A program made the position numbers and the translations under genes. From Balaenoptera acutorostrata (taxonomy: Eukaryota > Chordata > Mammalia > Artiodactyla > Balaenopteridae): 64,000 nt of DNA. The stretch covers positions 26,060,942 to 26,124,941 of the forward strand of contig NC_080078.1 in the NCBI RefSeq assembly GCF_949987535.1, given 5' to 3'. The notes beneath the pieces are model-generated. The model was not told where the DNA came from. It saw nothing but the letters and a program-made list of their open reading frames with translations, and ran no database searches. Shown piece after piece: positions 10,296-21,460 of this stretch. Position 1 is the stretch's first letter; each line of letters starts with the position of its first letter.

Positions 10296-11035
10296 AGAGC
10301 CGGCAGGGCGCAAGGGCCAGCAATGTCCCCAGCGAGCAGACGCTCCTGCGGGCCTCCACGCGCTCGGGCAGGCCCTGGTCCCCACCTCAACCTGACCTGG
10401 TCCTGCTCTGAATCAAACTCAGCCTCCACAGCACGTGCTCCCTGACGCCCTGGGTTCTGCTGGCCCAGGGGGCACCTCTGACACCTTCCTGAAAGACCGG
10501 GCTCAGCCTTGCCTCCCCCTCCAGGGGAGCTGCTTAGGAAATACTTTTGTATGATTTGGGGAGCGGGGAACAATGGAAAATATTAATCCATCTTTAAATT
10601 TCACTTTAACAGGCAACGCATGACTCAAATTTAAGTACGTATATGTTATGTACATATGTGTGTAAAATACAAGGGCAAACAGTAAAAAGTTACTCAGTCT
10701 CCCTCTTCCCCATAAGCCCATCCCCTCTGCACAGTCCCTACTGCCCGCCACTTGGGTGGCTGCCAAGCTTTTGCTATTCCAAACAATGACACAATGAATT
10801 CCCTTAGAAATTACTCCTTAAGCTAAAGAAAGCACGGACAGCCTGACCCGAAGACCAACAGGGCTTCACTTAATCGCTCGTAAGCCACGCGGGCGGAAAA
10901 CAAGGTGGCCCAGGTTAAGTGTGATAACCTGGAGATACACAATGAGAGTCACCAAACTAAAGATAAACGCTGACCCAGGGATTCCTGTGGGAATGTAGTC
11001 CTTAAAACAGGATGAAATACACCCGAAGGAAATGC
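10296..11035. other. Unassigned stretch
   Basis: No gene is visible. The part from about 10,590 to 10,800 has loose similarity to old L1 3'UTR text in reverse orientation, which I would not rely on. Confidence 0.4.
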
Positions 11036-11039
11036 AATC

Positions 11040-11630
11040 ACTCTCAAAGAGATATCCATACCCCATGTTCACTGCAGCATTATTCACAACAGCCAAGACA
11101 TGGACACAAGCTAAGTGACCATCAATGGATGAAAGGGTAAAGAAAATGTGATACACACACACACATACATATACACAGTGAAATATTATTCAACCATAAA
11201 TGAAGGAAATCCTGCCGTTTGTGACCACACAGATAAACCCTGAGGGCATCATGCTGAGTGAAATGTCAGACAGAGAGAGAGAAAATAGTGCTATGTTCTC
11301 ATTCACATGCGGAATCCAAAAAAGCTGAACTCAACTAGAGAGAATGGTGGTTGCCAGGGGCTGGGGGTGGGGGAAGTGGGGAGATGCTGGTCAAAGGGTA
11401 CAAACCTCCAGTTGTAAGATGAGATACTGTATTGTATGCTTGAAAATGGTTAAGAGAGTAGGTCTTAACAATTATCACCACAAAATGAAAACAAAGAAAG
11501 TAACTGTGAGGGGATGGAGGTGGTAACTAACCATATTGTAGTAATCATTTCACAATATACATGTGTATCAAATGCTTTACAGCCTAAACTTACATATGTT
11601 GTACATCAATAATATCTCAATAAACCTAGG
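11040..11630 (+). mobile_element. L1 LINE 3'UTR fragment
   Basis: Reads ccatgttcactgcagcatta, then agccaagacatggacacaag, then aaatattattcaaccataaa, and ends in atctcaataaacc. This is the familiar L1 3' region. Confidence 0.8.
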
Positions 11631-11751
11631 GGGGCAATCAGTAAATAAAGTAGTATGTAATTCCTGGAGGTATATATAGCTCTATAAATATTATAATATT
11701 ATTATATAATGTTTAATTTTTAACAAAATAAGAGAAAACACCTACACCTTC

Positions 11752-12045
11752 AGTGTCCAATACAGTAACTCCCAGCCTCCTGGGGCTATTGGGCCATTAA
11801 GGTGAGGCTAATCCAAATTGAGATGTGCTAAAAAACACACACACCAGATTTAAAAGACTTAGGATGAAAAAAAAGAATACAAAATACCTCATTAATTACA
11901 CGTTGAAATGATAATATTTTGCATACACTGGGTTAAATAAAATATATTATTACAATCATTTCACCTGTTTTTTTTAAATGTGGCTACCAGACAATTAACA
12001 TTCTATATGTGGCCTGTGTTATATTTCTCCTGGGCAGTGCTCGGC
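11752..12045 (+). mobile_element. Old DNA transposon with near-palindromic ends
   Basis: Starts with agtgtccaatacagtaactc and ends with tgtggcctgtgttatatttctcctgggcagtgctcgg. The inside has gaaatgataatattttgcat and gggttaaataaaatatatt. The layout matches a widespread non-autonomous mammalian transposon whose exact name I cannot give. Confidence 0.55.
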
Positions 12046-12122
12046 TAGCCACTGAAAGGTAGAGAGATCATCAAGGAAACGAGAGAGTATGGGTTTGCTG
12101 GAATAAGACATAGCCACGACTT

Positions 12123-12246
12123 TGGGGTGTTTTCTTTTGGCCCTGCAGTGTGGCTTGCAGGATCTTAGTTCCCCCACCAGGCCTTGAACCCAGGCCCCGG
12201 CAGTGACAGTGTGGAGTCCTAACCACTGCACCACCAGGGAATTCCC
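12123..12246 (-). mobile_element. Short cetacean tRNA SINE
   Basis: Minus-strand head, seen as accaccagggaattccc, with a B-box region. It is flanked by tagccacgac(t/c)tt at 12,111-12,123 and 12,247-12,259. Confidence 0.88.
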
Positions 12247-12359
12247 TAGCCACGACCTTCTGATAAATAAGAAATCCTTTTGAATCCTAACTTGAAATAA
12301 TAAAACAAAAAAGTGACGCACCACTAGAAGGTACGTGATTGCTTCAATTCATCCCACAC

Positions 12360-12790
12360 CTGACAAATGTTTATTCCATCCCAGTCTCCTAACAGGTGGC
12401 CCGATCCTCCTCCAGTCCCTCCTCCACACAGTAGCCAAAGGGAGAGCTTCAACCTGCAACCCTGATCCCATCACACTCTGCCTAAAACTCCTCACTGCAG
12501 CCTCTGGGTCTAGCCCTGGCTTGCTGTTCCTGGACCACCCTATGCCTCAGGGTTTTACACGGCCAGTTCCTTCTGCCCTGACTTCAACTCAGAGGTATCC
12601 TTCCATTCTCAGCCGAAACATCCCTTCCTCAGGGAGTCCTGCCCAACCTCCAAGGCCTGCTCAAACAAATCCCTCATTTAACTACTTCATGGAACTCTGT
12701 ATGTTTCCTTCGGGCACTCACCACGCTCTGTCACTACATATTTCTTTCAGATATTATTTATTTGTCGATGTCATATATTATCTTATTTAA
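12360..12790 (+). repeat. L2 LINE 3' region
   Basis: Reads cctgatcccatcacactctg, then cctaaaactcctcactgcag, and further gggagtcctgcccaacctcc. This is the ordered L2 3' coding and UTR text. Confidence 0.7.
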
Positions 12791-12887
12791 TACTTTATAT
12801 TACATTTGTTATGGAATATGCAATATAGTATATAACATTATGTATATGACTAAGATGAACCATATGAATTGCCATTTGTGTAGGACA

Positions 12888-13112
12888 AAGGTTGGCAAAC
12901 TACAACACATGTGCCAAATCTGCCCCGCTGCCTGCTTCTGTACAGCCCCCAAACTAGGAATGGATTCCACATTTTTTTAATTTAAAATGTAAAAAGTGAC
13001 AATTGGCCTTCTGCCAACGGCGTGGCTCAATTTTGCCTCTTGGCCTGCAAAGCCTAAAATATTTACAACCTGGTCCTTCACAGAAAAAAGTCTGCCAACC
13101 CTGGATACAGGT
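12888..13112 (+). mobile_element. hAT-like non-autonomous DNA transposon
   Basis: The left end is aaggttggcaaactacaaca and the right end is aaaaagtctgccaaccctgg, a near terminal inverted repeat. The inside includes gcctaaaatatttacaacctgg. The family name is uncertain. Confidence 0.6.
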
Positions 13113-13199
13113 CAAGAATCACTGAATGCCAGCAATTTCCGATGCTGCTCATTTTATACATTATTTCTTCTGCATCCCGCTCTCCCCCCAAGACGTCGT

Positions 13200-13315
13200 G
13201 GTGATGGATGTACAGCTCTGTGACTATACTAGAAGCTGCCGAATTGTACATTTTGAATGGGCAAATTACCTGGCATGTGAATTATATCTCAATAAAGCTA
13301 TTTTAAAAAGATGAA
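13200..13315 (+). mobile_element. L1 LINE 3' terminus
   Basis: Ends with gaattatatctcaataaagct and an A-rich stretch. The preceding gaattgtacattttgaatgg is the L1M 3' tail text. Confidence 0.7.
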
Positions 13316-13552
13316 TAAGGCCCAGGGTCATTTTAACTCCGTGAAGTTTTCACCTTATATATGCTGTCCTTAGAACCTAACACTCTTCAAAAAAATTAGT
13401 AAATATACATAGATCCCCCCACTTCATCACCTCAGGAAGAGGAAACATCTAGACGGGACTTGTTTGCACTTGTTTAAAAAAAAAAAATTAATGCAATGTC
13501 TTTTCCCATTGTTATCTTGCTTATAACTAGATTTTACCTGTTCCCCTAACCT

Positions 13553-13766
13553 AAGGTTTCTCACATTCACACTAGTGACATTTGGGGCCATGTAATTCTC
13601 TGCTGTGGGGCTGCCCTGTGCACTGTGGGATGTCTGGCAGCATCCCTGGCCTCTACCCACTAGAAGCCAGTGGCATCCTCTGCCCCGCCCCCAGTCATGA
13701 CAATAAAAATGTCTCTAGATCTTGTCAATGTCCCCTAGAGGCTAAACTGCCCCAGTTTTGATCCAC
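13553..13766 (-). mobile_element. MER5A DNA transposon
   Basis: Reverse-complement MER5A: ggtttctcacattcacac, actagtgacatttggggcc, gcatccctggcctctaccc, and gcccccagtcatgacaataa near the right side. Confidence 0.8.
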
Positions 13767-13839
13767 TGTCTTAACAGCTTTTCCATCTGGCCCCACTCCT
13801 GCCACTACCTAGTGACTCTCAAGACCCACCCACCTGCCA

Positions 13840-14045
13840 TCCATTCATTTAACACACTTCCTAAGCCCCACTTTGTAACAGGGGTGAACCAGAAACATCC
13901 ACGTCCTATCCTGCCCTCAAGAAGCTTAGAACTTTGTCCAGAAGGTAGGACGGGTACATAAATGGCTAAAGGATTTTGAAAGCACTAAGTGCCATCGAAG
14001 ACATACACATAAATGGCAAGACACTTCCAGAAAAGAGAGACGGGT
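13840..14045 (-). repeat. L2 LINE fragment
   Basis: Reads catccattcatttaacacac, then ctgccctcaagaagcttag, then gtacataaatggctaaagg. This is a diverged reverse L2. Confidence 0.5.
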
Positions 14046-14089
14046 TAATTCACAAAGCGAATGGGAAGAAAACTCAGCTTCCTCATCCA

Positions 14090-14300
14090 CACGGCAAGGA
14101 CAATAATACCTGCTTTTCAGAGTCATCATGAAGACTGAATCCACACATCACATTATTTCATCCTCGCACCCAACCCTTTGAAGTGGGTACTATTGTTCCC
14201 ATTTTGCAGAGGAACCAACCAAGGCACAGAGAGGTAAAGGAACTTGCCCAAGGTGGCACAGACTTGTGGCCAAAGCAGACTTCAACGCAGGCAGGCTGGC
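14090..14300 (-). repeat. MIR SINE
   Basis: Reads gaagtgggtactattgttcc, then cattttgcagaggaaccaac, then gaacttgcccaaggtggcac. The 14,300-15,000 stretch that follows is unassigned. Confidence 0.75.
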
Positions 14301-15004
14301 TCACTGCTACAGGTCCTGCCTCCCTGAGAAAATACACACGTGACAACAGACGGGTACCCGGTGACCACTCTATTAGTGGAAGTTACTGTCATTATTGTTA
14401 TTTCCACTTGAGAACTCAGCAGTCTTCTTGAAGTAGGTAAAATCTAAGGGGAGGGGGCCCAGATTTGTCAATATGGAGACAGGAGGGAACGGTGTCCTAA
14501 GAGGGGGGACACGGCAGGATGGAAAGCAGTTGCTGGACAAGCTTAGGGCGTGTGAGTGGAACAAAGAAGTGCAACAAAGTGCCAGGAGGGGACTGGGTGA
14601 CAAACAGGGCTGGGAGGACAGGCCAGGGCCTGAACAAGTTAAGCAAAGCAAAGGGGAGGTTCACTTAGGGTTCCAATGAAGCACCAAGGAAGTGCTGCAT
14701 CACCTACATGCTGCAAAAGCTCCAAGGAATTGTGAAACCGAGAGAGAAAATTCCTGGCTTACTCTTTTCATTCCCTTCTCTTGAATAGGGCCAAGAACAG
14801 GAAACTGGGAAAGCCATCTCATCCTCAAAACAATCCCTTAGAGACACCCTGTCACGGTCCCCCGCCCCAGAGCCTTCCAACGCAAAGAGTGTCCCGGCTC
14901 ACCCATCTGCATGTCCCAAGGTCTCTACTCCCAACTGAAATCTGAACTCTGTGCTCCGCATCCGTGCCAAGAAGCATCACGGGCACTGTTGAAGAGGACC
15001 ACAA

Positions 15005-15140
15005 CTCGATGGCCAAAAGCACAAGCTTTGGAGCTGAAGGCCTTGAATCCTATCACCACCGCTTCCTGGCTGTGTGGCCTTGGGGGAGTCACTCCACCTC
15101 TCTGACTTTGAGCCACTCATCTCTCACTGGACTATAAACA
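15005..15140 (+). repeat. MIR fragment
   Basis: Reads gctttggagctgaaggcctt, then ctggctgtgtggccttggg, then cacctctctgactttgagcc. Confidence 0.7.
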
Positions 15141-15151
15141 CTCAACATTAC

Positions 15152-15286
15152 AGGACTTCCCTGGTGGTCCAGTGGTTAAGACTCTGCGCTTCCACTGCAG
15201 GGGGGCATGGGTTCAATCCCTGGTTGGGGAACTAAGATCCCACATGCTGTGCAACATGGCCAAAAAATAAATAAACAAAAAAACCC
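15152..15286 (+). mobile_element. Short cetacean tRNA SINE
   Basis: The head aggacttccctggtggtcc, A box agtggttaagactctg and B box gggttcaatccctggt are followed by an A-rich tail. No clear TSD is visible. Confidence 0.88.
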
Positions 15287-15639
15287 AGTGTTAGGGGAGG
15301 GAGTGGCCACTGGGGGTTGAACTTGCTGCTGCTTACTGCTACCATATTATTACTGCCACTATTATTGTTGTTGTTGTCGTTATCATTGTTTGAGTGAGGA
15401 TAACAGCTCATAAAGCCATGTGCAGCAATGCTGAAGCCTCCCCAAGGAGACTTTCTTTCATCTGTCTTGCTCCAGACTTAGTCAAAGTCATTTGACACAG
15501 TCTGTCAGAAAAGACTCCACTCTGGCCCACCTGAGTCCTCCTACCATGGCCACTGACCTGGAAGCACCCACAGTGGCTACTGTCAAACAGGCCACTATTG
15601 TGACAACCAGGGACACTCCCATCACGGTGGAGATGGTGC

Positions 15640-15880
15640 CACCCTTGAGAGCCTAGACTCTGGGCCAAACAGCTGGGGTCCCATCCCAGCTCTGCTACAT
15701 ATGAGCTGTATGACCTTGAGCAAGTCACATAACCGCCCTGGGCCTCAGTTTCCCCATCTGTAAAATGGGGATGATAACAGTCTATTAATCTCATAGGGCT
15801 GTTTTTGAGGATTAAATGGAAAGTGTTTTGTCCAGGGCCTGGGACTAACGAGCACCGTGACAGTTATGATCATCAGTCCT
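15640..15880 (+). repeat. MIR SINE, well preserved
   Basis: Reads gagctgtatgaccttgagc, then gcctcagtttccccatctg, then taaaatggggatgataacag and ggattaaatggaaagtg. Confidence 0.8.
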
Positions 15881-15904
15881 ACTGGGTCCTGTAAGGCATG
15901 GTCG

Positions 15905-16525
15905 TGCCCCTAGTTTGGCCCATGATACTCTCCCCCTGACCTCTGATGCTCTAGCTGTGATGGCCTCCCCACTGTCCTTCAATTTCACCCAGGTTTTTCC
16001 CCACCTCGGGGGCTCCCACCCGCTGTTCTGGCCCTGGAATGCCCTTGGCCAGGCCAGCTCCTTCGCATCCTTCCAGCGATGCCAGAGGCGAGAGGCCTAC
16101 CCGTCTAAAGCGCCCCCCTCCCGGGTTCTTCACTAGGACCAAACCCCGTGTATTTCCTTCAGTGAGTGCCCCTATGTTTATGGGGCAGCACAGGACCGGG
16201 GTTACCAACCAGACTCGAGCCAGATGGCCTGGGTTTGAAACCAGTTCTGCCATCTACTAGCTGGGTGACGTCATGTCTCTCTGCCTCTGTTTCCCCATCA
16301 GTCTCTACTCCACTACTGTGGGACGGAATCATTAGGACTTATAAAGAGCTTAGCACAGTCCCCAGAGCTTTGCAAATGCCCTGCACGTCTGCACTATCAA
16401 CTACTTCCTGTTTGAGTTCTAAGTGTCTCTCTTTCCCTCCTACCTGTAATCTCCCCAAAGCAGGCTCGTGTCCTTTATCACCTGCGTACAGGAGGTGCTC
16501 ATTAAAGACCTCTTCAACAAATGAA
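15905..16525 (+). repeat. L2 LINE, interrupted by MIR
   Basis: The left part ends near ccctggaatgcccttggcc. The right part, 16,390-16,525, reads gcaggctcgtgtcctttatc then aggaggtgctcattaaagac. A MIR at 16,200-16,385 separates them. The halves are assigned from general resemblance only. Confidence 0.45.
16200..16385 (+). repeat. MIR fragment
   Basis: Reads ggcctgggtttgaaaccag, then ctagctgggtgacgtcatg, then ctctgtttccccatcagtc. Confidence 0.65.
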
Positions 16526-16589
16526 AGAAGGGGTGAATAAATCTATCTGAAGAGCAACCCAGAAACGCGCAAAGAAAAGCCAGAGACTC

Positions 16590-16930
16590 TGTCCCCGCCT
16601 GTGACCCAACAATCCTAGTTATGGGCACAAGCCCAAAGGAAATAACTCAAACAGCAAGAAAAGGAACAATTTTCACATGCTGGGCCATTCTCAGTGACAA
16701 CCAGGAAGCTCTCAGGCACGCAAGAGCCGAGCAAACAGTGGCAGGGGATCCTGCTGAAAATGACCGAGCTGTCACGAACCAAAGCCGGGGCCACCTCCAG
16801 CCCTGGAGAGGCCACCAACAGAGAGGGGCAGGCACTGGCCACCCAAGCTCACGCCCTCTGATGAGGGTTTTTAACCCGCATGTGAAAGCAGACCGAGAAC
16901 AAGAGTGTGACACCATCTGCAACCACCTAA
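16590..16930 (+). repeat. L1/HAL1-like fragment
   Basis: Text around gacccaacaatcctagttatgg and ggaaataactcaaacagc fits the 3' region of an L1- or HAL1-type element, but it is diverged. Confidence 0.35.
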
Positions 16931-17059
16931 GAGCTGTGATTAAGGGTTAGGGGAGGATTCCCACATCACAGAAATGCTTGGTGCTGAAGGTGGAAGGGAG
17001 GTCTTGTTTTTCTGGAGAGGTTTAGATACCCTCATAGAAAGTCCTTAAACAGTCCCAGG

Positions 17060-17230
17060 CACAGTCTCAACCTGTCTAATCCCTGAAACAAACCTATGAG
17101 GAGACAGGTCCTATCACTAGTCTCCATTTTACGGATGCGGAAACTGAGGCACAGAATGAAAACGCTCCCTGACCTGGGCCAAGGAGACCGTGTTACCCGG
17201 AAGACCAGAAGTCAACTGTGGCTAACTCGG
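17060..17230 (-). repeat. MIR fragment
   Basis: Reads caaacctatgaggagacagg, then ccattttacggatgcggaaa, then ctgaggcacagaatg. Confidence 0.7.
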
Positions 17231-17369
17231 GGGCCAATCGAGGGGCCTACATCGCTGGCCTGTACTTTTTCCATCTCTGCTTCCTCCCGGATCCTCAGAT
17301 TTCACTTTGGACCAGAGCAGGGACTGCTGTGTTAACGATGATGATGATGATGAAGACGATGGTAATAAC

Positions 17370-17625
17370 AACGATGGAGAGCAATAGTAATAATAACAGC
17401 ACTTCGCAGTGATAGGACTGGCACCGTAACTGTATAGTAACTCATTTACTTTTAGCACTCTATGAGGCAGGCGCTACCATTGTGCACACATGAGAAAACA
17501 CAGGCAGAGAGAGGTAAAGTCACTTTACTGAGGTCACACTGCTGGCAAGCAGCAGAACCAGGATCTGAGCGGAGGCTACACTGGCTCCCTGTGTTGCTAT
17601 TTTCCTCTAAACATCTTCCCAACTG
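17370..17625 (-). repeat. MIR SINE
   Basis: Reads agcactctatgaggcaggc, then gagagaggtaaagtcactt, then gaggtcacactgctggcaag. A short (GAT)n run lies just before it at 17,337-17,353. Confidence 0.65.
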
Positions 17626-17723
17626 GTCTCCATGAGGCAGGGAGGCTGTGGTTTCACTTGTGCTTAGCACTGGACCTACAGCAATAATACACAGAGGAGG
17701 GAGGGATCAGAAACTATTATCTT

Positions 17724-17837
17724 GGGACTTCCCTGGCGGTCCACTGGTTAAGACTCCGCGTTTTCACTGCAGGGGGCACGGGTTCGATCCCTGGTCGGGG
17801 AACTAAGATCCCGTATGCCGCGTGGCCAAAAAGAAAA
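17724..17837 (+). mobile_element. Short cetacean tRNA SINE
   Basis: The head gggacttccctggcggtcc and B box gggttcgatccctggtcgg are flanked by a perfect 16-bp TSD, cagaaactattatctt, at 17,708-17,723 and 17,838-17,853. Confidence 0.93.
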
Positions 17838-17854
17838 CAGAAACTATTATCTTA

Positions 17855-18835
17855 TTGCATCAATTCAAAGACCCACGTTTCGTCACGCGACATCTGTCTG
17901 CATCTCGAGATCAGTGCATCCTACAATCTCTGCTGGTCACGTTTTCATAGCCTAGCATCCCTGAAATTGGGATGCATGTCACAACTGCCGGCCTCCTGGA
18001 TTCGATGAGATGTGGTGTGCCTCTCTCAACACCCCAGCCTCTTCTCTAATCTTACTGCACCATGAAGGATGGCAAGAGGCTTTCTCCTAAGTTTCCAGAA
18101 TCAAGAAGGAGAAATGAAAACTGCCCTTACTTCTTAGCCAAGCTAACCCTAGGAGGGAGGCAATCACCACCCTGCCCCACCTCCTCAGCACGGCTCCAGA
18201 ACAACTCAAGTAACTTTAATGGGGGTGCGGGAGGATGAGTGTAACTGTCAAGCTACCTGACCAGGCCACCTAGGGCAAAACTGCCAGCAGCCTGATCTGA
18301 TAATCTCCACCTGCCAGCTGCGTTCTTGTCTCCACAGTTCCTTCCCCAGGCCCTTGCCCAGGCCAGGTTGTTTTTGCCAAACCCAGGCAGAGAGGAGGCA
18401 ATAAAACCTCCTACTCAACAAAGGACGTACAGCCCTTTCCCAAAGGCCATGGTTTCTGCCTGGCCCCATGAGAGAAATCCTCTCTGCCAGCACAGTGTTC
18501 TTTCTGAAACACGCACTCAGATAGGATCTGCCTCGGAAAAGGGTTTTTATTTCAACCACTTCTGGGTCCATGAGCTCCCTCCTCCTCAATTTCTATAAGG
18601 TACTTGGGGAGCAGCAACATGCTGAATTCACATCCACATGTATGCTTCTCAGGTTTGCTGGAGATCTGATTAGCTGTGGGAAGAGGCCTGAAAAAAGTAC
18701 AAGCAGGCTACAGATGTAAAGTGTTACCGATATACGGTCACCCGGGAGAAAACAGAATCACACATACAGTGATAAGTAACTAGCAAATCATGGCCTCGCC
18801 CAAAACATGGCAGCATGTGGACTGAGTCTGGGCAA
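17855..18835. other. Unassigned intronic sequence
   Basis: About 1 kb with no named repeat or gene that I can support. The reading frames at 18,248-18,598 on both strands overlap and show no homology that I recognise. Confidence 0.45.
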
Positions 18836-18837
18836 GG

Positions 18838-19058
18838 GTTTCTCAATCTTCACACTCTTGACATTTGGGCCCCGATAATTCTTTGTTATTGGGGGGCTTC
18901 CCTACGCATTGCACAATGTTCGCAGCACCCCTGGCCTCTACCCACTGGATGCCAGGAGCACCCTCCTTCCAGTTGTGACATCCAAAAACATTTCCAGATG
19001 TTGACAAATGTCCCCTGGGGGCAAAACTGCCTGGAGGAGAGAAGCACTCATCTAGGCA
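18838..19058 (-). mobile_element. MER5A DNA transposon
   Basis: Reads ggtttctcaatcttcacac, then cttgacatttgggccccg, then acccctggcctctacccac, ending at gtcccctgggggcaaaac. Reverse orientation. Confidence 0.82.
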
Positions 19059-19259
19059 GTTTGCAGAATATCCTATTTTTTCATTTAGTGGTGACATATT
19101 TAACAGCTATTAGGTAAATACAAGAATATGACCAAAGTGCAACCTCATAGAAATTCAAAAGTGACATGAAACTTCCTTTGGGGATAAATTTATTTAGATT
19201 TTTTTTAAAAAGTGAACTTATTTAAAGAAAAGTACTAAATAAGTAGGTGGCAGAAACTA

Positions 19260-19655
19260 CTGGTTAGCTTCCTCAACAGCCTTTCCCAACTCCCTTCTCT
19301 CTCGCTGTCTCCCGCTAAAGAAGCATAAAACCAAATGCTCACTTTCCCTGCCTCCCTAGTAGCTAGAGGTGGTCATGTGATCCAGCTCCAGCCAAGGAGA
19401 CATGAGCAGAAGTCTACAGCACCAGGAGAGGGGCTTTGAGGGAAGATTTTTACTTTCCTGAATAAAAAGAGATAAATGAGGCTGGTGTGGTCCTTCTCTC
19501 TCCCTACCTTGAACCTACATGTGATGGCAGCCATTCTGGGGCCTTGAGGGAAAGACAAAGAAAATGGTGTCAGCCCTGACACCACTGGGTCGCTAATCCA
19601 ATGCCAGCAACCGCCAGAGGTACTAGACCTCCTGATGTGTAAAAAAATAAATACT
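19260..19655 (+). repeat. Ancient interspersed repeat (tagctaga-ggtggtcatgtga type)
   Basis: Shares the words ctagaggtggtcatgtgatc and cagccaaggagacatgagc with the better copy at 20,585-21,240. The family name is not recalled. Confidence 0.4.
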
Positions 19656-19779
19656 TTTAGGTCTAGGCCACTGGAGTTATGCTTTCTGTTTCTTAGAGCC
19701 AAATGCAATCCTAATAGGTATGAAGTGAGATATAAATGTCAAAATCATGAAGACTACACACAAGGGACTGAGGGTGAGA

Positions 19780-20010
19780 CAGTGGAGAAGAGGGCAGGCA
19801 CTGAGGTCAAACTGGAAGCTTTGAACACTGTCTACAACCCTTGCCAGCTGTGTGAACATGGGCAAGTTTAACTGTGCCCTCAGTTTCCACATCTAAATAA
19901 GGGGTCATAAGAGCACATACCCAGCATTACCATGGGCCTAAAACAAAGAATTTACAAAGAAGGCACTACTTGACATAGAATAATCCTCAATGTATGTTAC
20001 TTTATTTACA
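19780..20010 (+). repeat. MIR fragment
   Basis: Reads gctgtgtgaacatgggcaag, then cctcagtttccacatctaa. Divergence rises in the 3' part. Confidence 0.6.
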
Positions 20011-20063
20011 AAAATAAATTCTTACCGAAGTCACCCAGTAAAATAGGACTAAAGACTAAAATT

Positions 20064-20308
20064 GGGGACTTCGCGGGTGGTCCAGTGGTTAAGAATCCAT
20101 CTTGCAATGCAGGGGATGCCGGTTCGACCCCTGGTCGGGGAACTAAGATCCCACATGCAGTGGGGCAACTAAGCCCACGTGCCACAACTACTGAGCCCAC
20201 ATGAAGCAGCTACAGAGCCCACGTACTCTGGAGCCCGTGCGCCACAACTAGAGAGAAGCCAGAGCTCAGCAACAAAGATCCCTTGCACCACAGCCAATAA
20301 ATAAATAA
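20064..20308 (+). mobile_element. Cetacean tRNA SINE (CHR-1-like)
   Basis: The head ggggacttcgcgggtggtcc is followed by a B box, ggttcgacccctggtcgg, repeated gagcccac-type units and an (AAAT)n tail. The likely TSD is gactaaaattg and gactagaattg. Confidence 0.88.
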
Positions 20309-20454
20309 GACTAGAATTGATTCAGTCACTGGTTCTTTGCAACACTTAGAAAGGAAGCTGCCTGTAAGGATTGTATGTAAAATACCCCTGCCTTGGTGCT
20401 AAAGACAGAAAATCAAGCAACCAAGACTTTCTGGAGGATCCAAGTCTAGAGGTC

Positions 20455-20575
20455 CATGTCTGTCTCCTCACGCCAGCCCCCCTTCTCTCCAAGCTCCATA
20501 CTGGCCTTCCTTGTTAAGCTGGGGCTTTTGTTCATGCTTTTTCCACTGCCTAGAACACTCTTATCTTCTGCTTTT
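20455..20575 (+). repeat. L2 fragment
   Basis: Text around ctccatactggccttccttg and ttccactgcctagaacactc fits the L2 3' region. Confidence 0.5.
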
Positions 20576-20584
20576 GTCTTTGTA

Positions 20585-21240
20585 GCAAACTGCTAGTTGT
20601 ACTCCAACACCCACTCTTCCTGAACCCCTAGTAATTAATCTTCAGCTGGGCACATGCCTGTCCAGAAAAGAAACTACATTTCCCGGACTCCCTTGTAGCT
20701 AGATGTGGTCACATGACTAGGTACTAGCCAGTGGGATGTGAACAGAGTGACGTGGGTGACTTCTGGGTTGCACCCTTCTGCCCCCTTCGCTCTGGCTGGA
20801 ATGTGGACGTGGGGGCGCACATTCTTTTTTTTTTTTTTTTAATATTTATTTATTTTATTTTTGGCTGTGTCGGGTCTTAGTTGCGCCGTGCGGGCTCCAG
20901 AGTGCACGGGCTCAGTAGTTGTGGTGCACCGGCTTAGTTGCCCTGCGACATGTGGGATCTTAGTTCCCCGACCAGGGATCAAATCTGCATCCCCTGCATT
21001 GGAAGGCAGATTCTTAACCACTGGCACACCAGGGAAGTCCCAGGGGTACACATTCTTGAGTCAACAATGTGGGCAGCACCTGGGGACAGCAAAGCAACAA
21101 GACAGGAGGGCCTGGGCCCCTGACACCCTCAGGGACAGAGTTGCCACACCAAACTGGGATTCTTACACCAGAGAGAATTTAGCTTCTATCTTAAGCCACT
21201 GTGCTTAGGGTCTATGCCACATACAGCCAAACCTATAACA
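20585..21240 (+). repeat. Ancient interspersed repeat split by a SINE
   Basis: The left part has gtagctagatgtggtcacatg and agtgggatgtgaacagagtg. The right part has gcaacaagacaggagggcc and tcttaagccactgtgctta. A SINE at 20,827-21,048 lies between. Same family as 19,260-19,655. Confidence 0.45.
20827..21048 (-). mobile_element. Cetacean tRNA SINE (CHR-1-like)
   Basis: Minus strand: accagggaagtccc at its right end, ccgaccagggatcaaatc as the B-box area, and a (TTTA)n tail complement. The TSD cacattctt lies at 20,818-20,826 and 21,049-21,057. Confidence 0.9.
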
Positions 21241-21254
21241 TCATATAGGCTCAG

Positions 21255-21460
21255 GAAGTCTCTCCTTTCCTTCGCTGGATCAGATCAAACCCCCTACTAC
21301 ATCACAGAGCTCCCTTTCGTAGCACTGCACAGCTATGATTTTCCACTCATTTGTTCAATCCCCAGACAAGACTGGAACTCAAAGATGGCAGGGAGCTCTG
21401 CTCTGCACATCTTTGATTCCCAGCATCAAGTTCAGTGCAAGGATAATCAGGAGCACCCAG
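21255..21460 (+). repeat. L2 fragment
   Basis: The text agatggcagggagctctgctc, then catctttgattcccagcatc, resembles the L2 3' end, diverged. The 21,460-22,590 stretch after it holds nothing that I can name. Confidence 0.45.
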